Positions 15,171 through 17,475 of a stretch of DNA of 17,475 nucleotides are shown here, one piece after another. The notes beneath the pieces are model-generated. The model was not told where the DNA came from. It did not search any database and was given only the letters and a program-made list of their open reading frames with translations. The stretch lies in contig JAIRRP010000065.1 of the NCBI GenBank assembly GCA_031255915.1, positions 1-17,475 of the forward strand. Direction: 5' to 3'. Both the position numbers and the translations under genes were made by a program. The DNA is from Puniceicoccales bacterium (GTDB taxonomy: Bacteria; Verrucomicrobiota; Verrucomicrobiia; Opitutales; JAIRLG01). Position 1 is the stretch's first letter. Each line of letters starts with the position of its first letter.

Positions 15171-16616
15171 ATGTCCAAGCTGCTCATAGTTGACGATGAG
15201 AAGAATACAAGGGAGGCCCTAAAAGAGCTTCTCCAGGATTCATGGGATGTCTATCTCGCTGCCAATGCCAATGATGCCTGTCTTCTATTACGTAAAGAAA
15301 GCGTCGATGTCGTATTAACTGACCTTCGCATGTCCCCCATGGATGGATTGCAGTTTTTGGACAAATTACACCCACTCTCTCCAGCTCCACCTTGTATTGT
15401 TATGACGGCCTATGGAGATATCGAAACGGCGGTTAAAGCGATGAAGAGAGGTGCTTTTGATTTTATCAGCAAACCTCTGGACCTTGAACGTTTACGCGTG
15501 ATGCTGCGACAGGCAGCGAATGAAAATAAGCGTTTGCATGCAATAGGGAATGGAAAATCCTTTACCAGGGATGAAGGGACAAAGGCCGTAGTTTCTACGC
15601 CCATCGTTTTGCAAAATAATGCAAAACCTCTTCCTTCACAATGGAATTTTCTCTGCGCTCCCGATTCTCCACTTGTGGCCCTCAAGCAAAAATCTGCTCT
15701 TGTCGCGAAATCCAATGCCAGCGTCCTTCTTCAGGGAGAAACCGGGACCGGGAAGGAAATTTTCGCCAATTGGATCCACTACCACAGCCCAAGGGCATCA
15801 GGGCCCATGGTCACCGTCCACTGCGCGGCATTGCCGGAAAATCTTTTGGAAAGTGAATTATTCGGCCATGAACGCGGCGCTTTCACGGGCGCCATGAACC
15901 GCCATGTGGGTTATTTCGAGCGCGCCCAACATGGGACGATTTTTCTCGATGAGATCGGTGAGATCAATCTCCAAACCCAAGTAAAATTACTGCGCTTTAT
16001 CGAAACGTTGCAGATTGAACGTGTGGGAGGAACGGAGCCCATGACTCTGGATGTTCGTCTCATCACCGCCACGCATCGGCCGCTGGAAGCCATGATACAG
16101 GAAGGAAGTTTTCGTGAAGACCTTTACTATCGGCTTAATGTCATCAAACTTCAGATCCCGGCCCTGAGGGATCGTCCCATGGATATTCCCATACTCTTGG
16201 ATTTTTATCTTCAAAAGGCCTGCTACGACAATGGCATCGCAGAAAAATTGAGCTTTTCATCAGAAGCTCTTGATGCACTCCAGCATTACTTCTGGCCAGG
16301 CAATATTCGCGAATTACGGCATACATGCGAAAGTGCCGCGATTCTCATGCCAGAAGATCGCAACCTGATCCATTTAAATGATTTAGATACCAAATTCGTC
16401 ACACAATTGCCCGTTTCAAATATAATCTCACCCAAACTGGTACCGGTCTCATCCCCCATATATCTGGAAGATCACCAGGAAAAGCTCACGCAGCAAAAAC
16501 TTCAAAAGGCTCTGGAAAAAGCAAAAGGAAACAAAACATTAGCCGCCAAACAACTCGGTATCAGCCGGCGTACATTGTACCGAAAAATGCGAATGCTGCA
16601 TCCCAGTAGCTCCTGA
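15171..16616 (+). CDS. NtrC-family sigma-54-dependent response regulator
   Basis: A 481-residue activator with all three modules. The receiver domain (about 1-118) has acidic pocket D8 and D9, phosphoacceptor D51, T79 and K101. The AAA+ sigma-54 interaction domain has Walker A GETGTGKE at 189-196, the sigma-54-contact loop GAFTGA at 236-241 and Walker B DE at 260-261. The C-terminal Fis-type helix-turn-helix (KGNKTLAAKQLGISRRTLYRKM) binds DNA. When phosphorylated, such proteins bind enhancer sites and drive transcription from -24/-12 promoters. No sensor kinase gene is adjacent; the upstream partner is an uncharacterised protein 30 bases away. No convincing -24/-12 promoter was found in the window, so target genes are unknown. 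Confidence 0.95.
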   Translation: MSKLLIVDDEKNTREALKELLQDSWDVYLAANANDACLLLRKESVDVVLTDLRMSPMDGLQFLDKLHPLSPAPPCIVMTAYGDIETAVKAMKRGAFDFISKPLDLERLRVMLRQAANENKRLHAIGNGKSFTRDEGTKAVVSTPIVLQNNAKPLPSQWNFLCAPDSPLVALKQKSALVAKSNASVLLQGETGTGKEIFANWIHYHSPRASGPMVTVHCAALPENLLESELFGHERGAFTGAMNRHVGYFERAQHGTIFLDEIGEINLQTQVKLLRFIETLQIERVGGTEPMTLDVRLITATHRPLEAMIQEGSFREDLYYRLNVIKLQIPALRDRPMDIPILLDFYLQKACYDNGIAEKLSFSSEALDALQHYFWPGNIRELRHTCESAAILMPEDRNLIHLNDLDTKFVTQLPVSNIISPKLVPVSSPIYLEDHQEKLTQQKLQKALEKAKGNKTLAAKQLGISRRTLYRKMRMLHPSSS

Positions 16617-16718
16617 TCTTTACAAAAAATTTAAAATAAAATATTGCTTTTAGCATTCTTTTTTCGTAAGCCTGTAGCTATCCCTTTATGAATTCATATC
16701 GCCTAATGTTTGTATTTT

Positions 16719-17165
16719 ATGATCGTTACCCTAGGTGTTGACCATCATGCAGTGGAGTTAAAACAATCTGTTATCGGCCATTTGGAAGAAATGGGCTTTG
16801 AGGTAATTGATCGCGGCACATCCGACTCTACTCCAGTGGATTACCCCGATATCGCTCGAAAGGTCGCCAAAGACATTCGGACAATGAAGGCCAATTTTGG
16901 AATTCTCATGTGCCAGACAGGAATGGGAATGTCCATCGCCGCCAATAAATTTCAAGGAATCCGCGCCGCATTGGTCATGAATGAAGAAATGGCTAAATTG
17001 GCACGACTTCACAACGACGCCAATGTCCTTTGCATCGGCAGCAAATATGTCCTACCTGAAGATATTCATCCTATCCTGGATACCTTCTTCAAGACCGAAT
17101 TCGAAGGTGGGCGCCATGAGCGACGCCTCAGCAAAATCGTGGAATTCGAATTCAGTCGAATGTAG
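16719..17165 (+). CDS. rpiB: Ribose-5-phosphate isomerase B (RpiB/LacA family)
   Basis: A 148-residue sugar-phosphate isomerase interconverting ribose 5-phosphate and ribulose 5-phosphate. MIVTLGVDHHAVELKQ matches the family N-terminus (GSDHAG-LK), supporting ATG 16719 over the in-frame TTG at 16710. VDYPDIA, the catalytic Cys65 in GILMCQTGMGMSIAANK (usual CGTGIG), and ARLHNDANVLCIGSKY are present. Gln66 replaces the common Gly after the cysteine, and His10 replaces the Ala of DHAG, small departures from the consensus. LacA-type galactose-6-phosphate isomerase activity cannot be excluded. Its stop codon TAG is the first three bases of a 9-bp direct repeat flanking the MITE-like copy 3. The 100 bases upstream are AT-rich and probably hold its promoter. 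Confidence 0.92.
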   Translation: MIVTLGVDHHAVELKQSVIGHLEEMGFEVIDRGTSDSTPVDYPDIARKVAKDIRTMKANFGILMCQTGMGMSIAANKFQGIRAALVMNEEMAKLARLHNDANVLCIGSKYVLPEDIHPILDTFFKTEFEGGRHERRLSKIVEFEFSRM

Positions 17166-17171
17166 TGCTTA

Positions 17172-17310
17172 GAGGGTGTCATCAAAACCAGACGGCAACC
17201 TTCTCATCTTGTTCTACTCATCTGATATGTCGCGCTTCCTATGTGTCCTTTTTCCCATTCCCTCTTCTTTCCTCTTTTTTCCTTTGTTAATCTTTTTTGA
17301 CGACACCCTC
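17172..17310 (+). mobile_element. MITE-like inverted-repeat element, copy 3
   Basis: 139 bp, left end GAGGGTGTCATCAAAA, right end TTTTTTGACGACACCCTC. TA flanks both sides, and the flanks extend to a perfect 9-bp direct repeat TAGTGCTTA (17163-17171 and 17311-17319), so it looks recently inserted directly behind the rpiB coding sequence. The second half is pyrimidine-rich as in copy 2 (shared CCTATGTGTCC). Confidence 0.85.
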
Positions 17311-17405
17311 TAGTGCTTAGTCCTTTCTCTATTGGCAAAAAAATAGCTCGATAAGCACCTGGAGGCTTATCGGATTTCGCCGTGTTCTCAACCTTGGGAG
17401 TATCA

Positions 17406-17475
17406 GGTTTGCCGCCTTTGCGGTAAGGAAAAAATGCAAAGCGGGAGCTTTCATTTTTTCTTACCGCGGCCCGCG
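17406..17475 (+). repeat. Cloverleaf repeat R8 (canonical type), cut by the window end
   Basis: The left outer strand GGTTTGCCGCCTTT (17406-17419) equals that of R4. The long arm 17420-17467 is complete: GCGGTAAG with CTTACCGC, AAAAATG with CATTTTT, AAAGC with GCTTT around GGGA. Arm 2 starts with GCCCGC before the sequence ends. The right outer strand and arm 3 should follow outside the window. Confidence 0.85.

Noticed and set aside
16617..16665. Terminator after the response regulator (TGCT-TTT-AGCA then T-run)
   Set aside because: The stem is only 4 bp of AT-rich sequence; too weak to call.
1620..17475. CRISPR array made of the repeated units
   Set aside because: The units are palindromic, dispersed between genes in both orientations, and lack regular spacers or cas genes.

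Overview
The window reads as ordinary chromosome from a Gram-negative bacterium. It carries the lipopolysaccharide (LPS) inner-core genes waaA (Kdo transferase) and hldA (heptose kinase), a WaaE-like sugar transferase, a lipoprotein, and fabV as enoyl-ACP reductase. Gene content and the look of AlaS, FabV and the NtrC-type regulator made me think of Verrucomicrobiota (Opitutales/Puniceicoccales-like). That is an inference from memory of families; no marker gene here proves it.

Layout. 1-405 (-) is the start of a lipoprotein gene running off the window, divergent from hemW (429-1619, +). 1620-2006 holds two cloverleaf repeats. 2007-2709 (-) is a broken second copy of the 3' part of alaS, lying directly behind intact alaS (2713-5622, -). 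5623-6375 is gene-free and holds two more cloverleaf repeats and one short inverted-repeat element. 6376-9909 (-) is a tight waaA-hldA-fabV run. 9910-10426 again holds a short inverted-repeat element plus two cloverleaf repeats. A glycosyltransferase gene (10427-11260, -) follows, and its last codons lie inside a repeat. On the + strand come a metallo-beta-lactamase-fold hydrolase overlapping rarA (11371-13426), a cloverleaf repeat, an AlkA-type DNA glycosylase (13723-14382), an uncharacterised gene paired with an NtrC-family response regulator (14484-16616), rpiB (16719-17165), and a last inverted-repeat element and cloverleaf repeat at the window end.

The most unusual content is the repeats, not the genes. 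Eight dispersed elements of about 90-110 bp (seven complete, one cut by the window end) each have one outer stem enclosing exactly three hairpins: a four-way, cloverleaf layout. Base-paired segments differ widely between copies, yet both sides of each stem change together. Individual arms are swapped between copies, and two copies have a long arm with unrelated sequence but perfect pairing. Shape rather than sequence appears to be conserved. I do not recognise this as a named repeat family. A second family (three copies, 138-143 bp, 16-18 bp imperfect terminal inverted repeats, TA on both sides) looks like a classical non-autonomous transposon (MITE).

Functionally, GT2-waaA-hldA-fabV belong to cell-envelope synthesis, rarA and the DNA glycosylase to DNA maintenance, and hemW to haem handling. 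No sensor kinase, transposase, CRISPR array, rRNA or tRNA was found.
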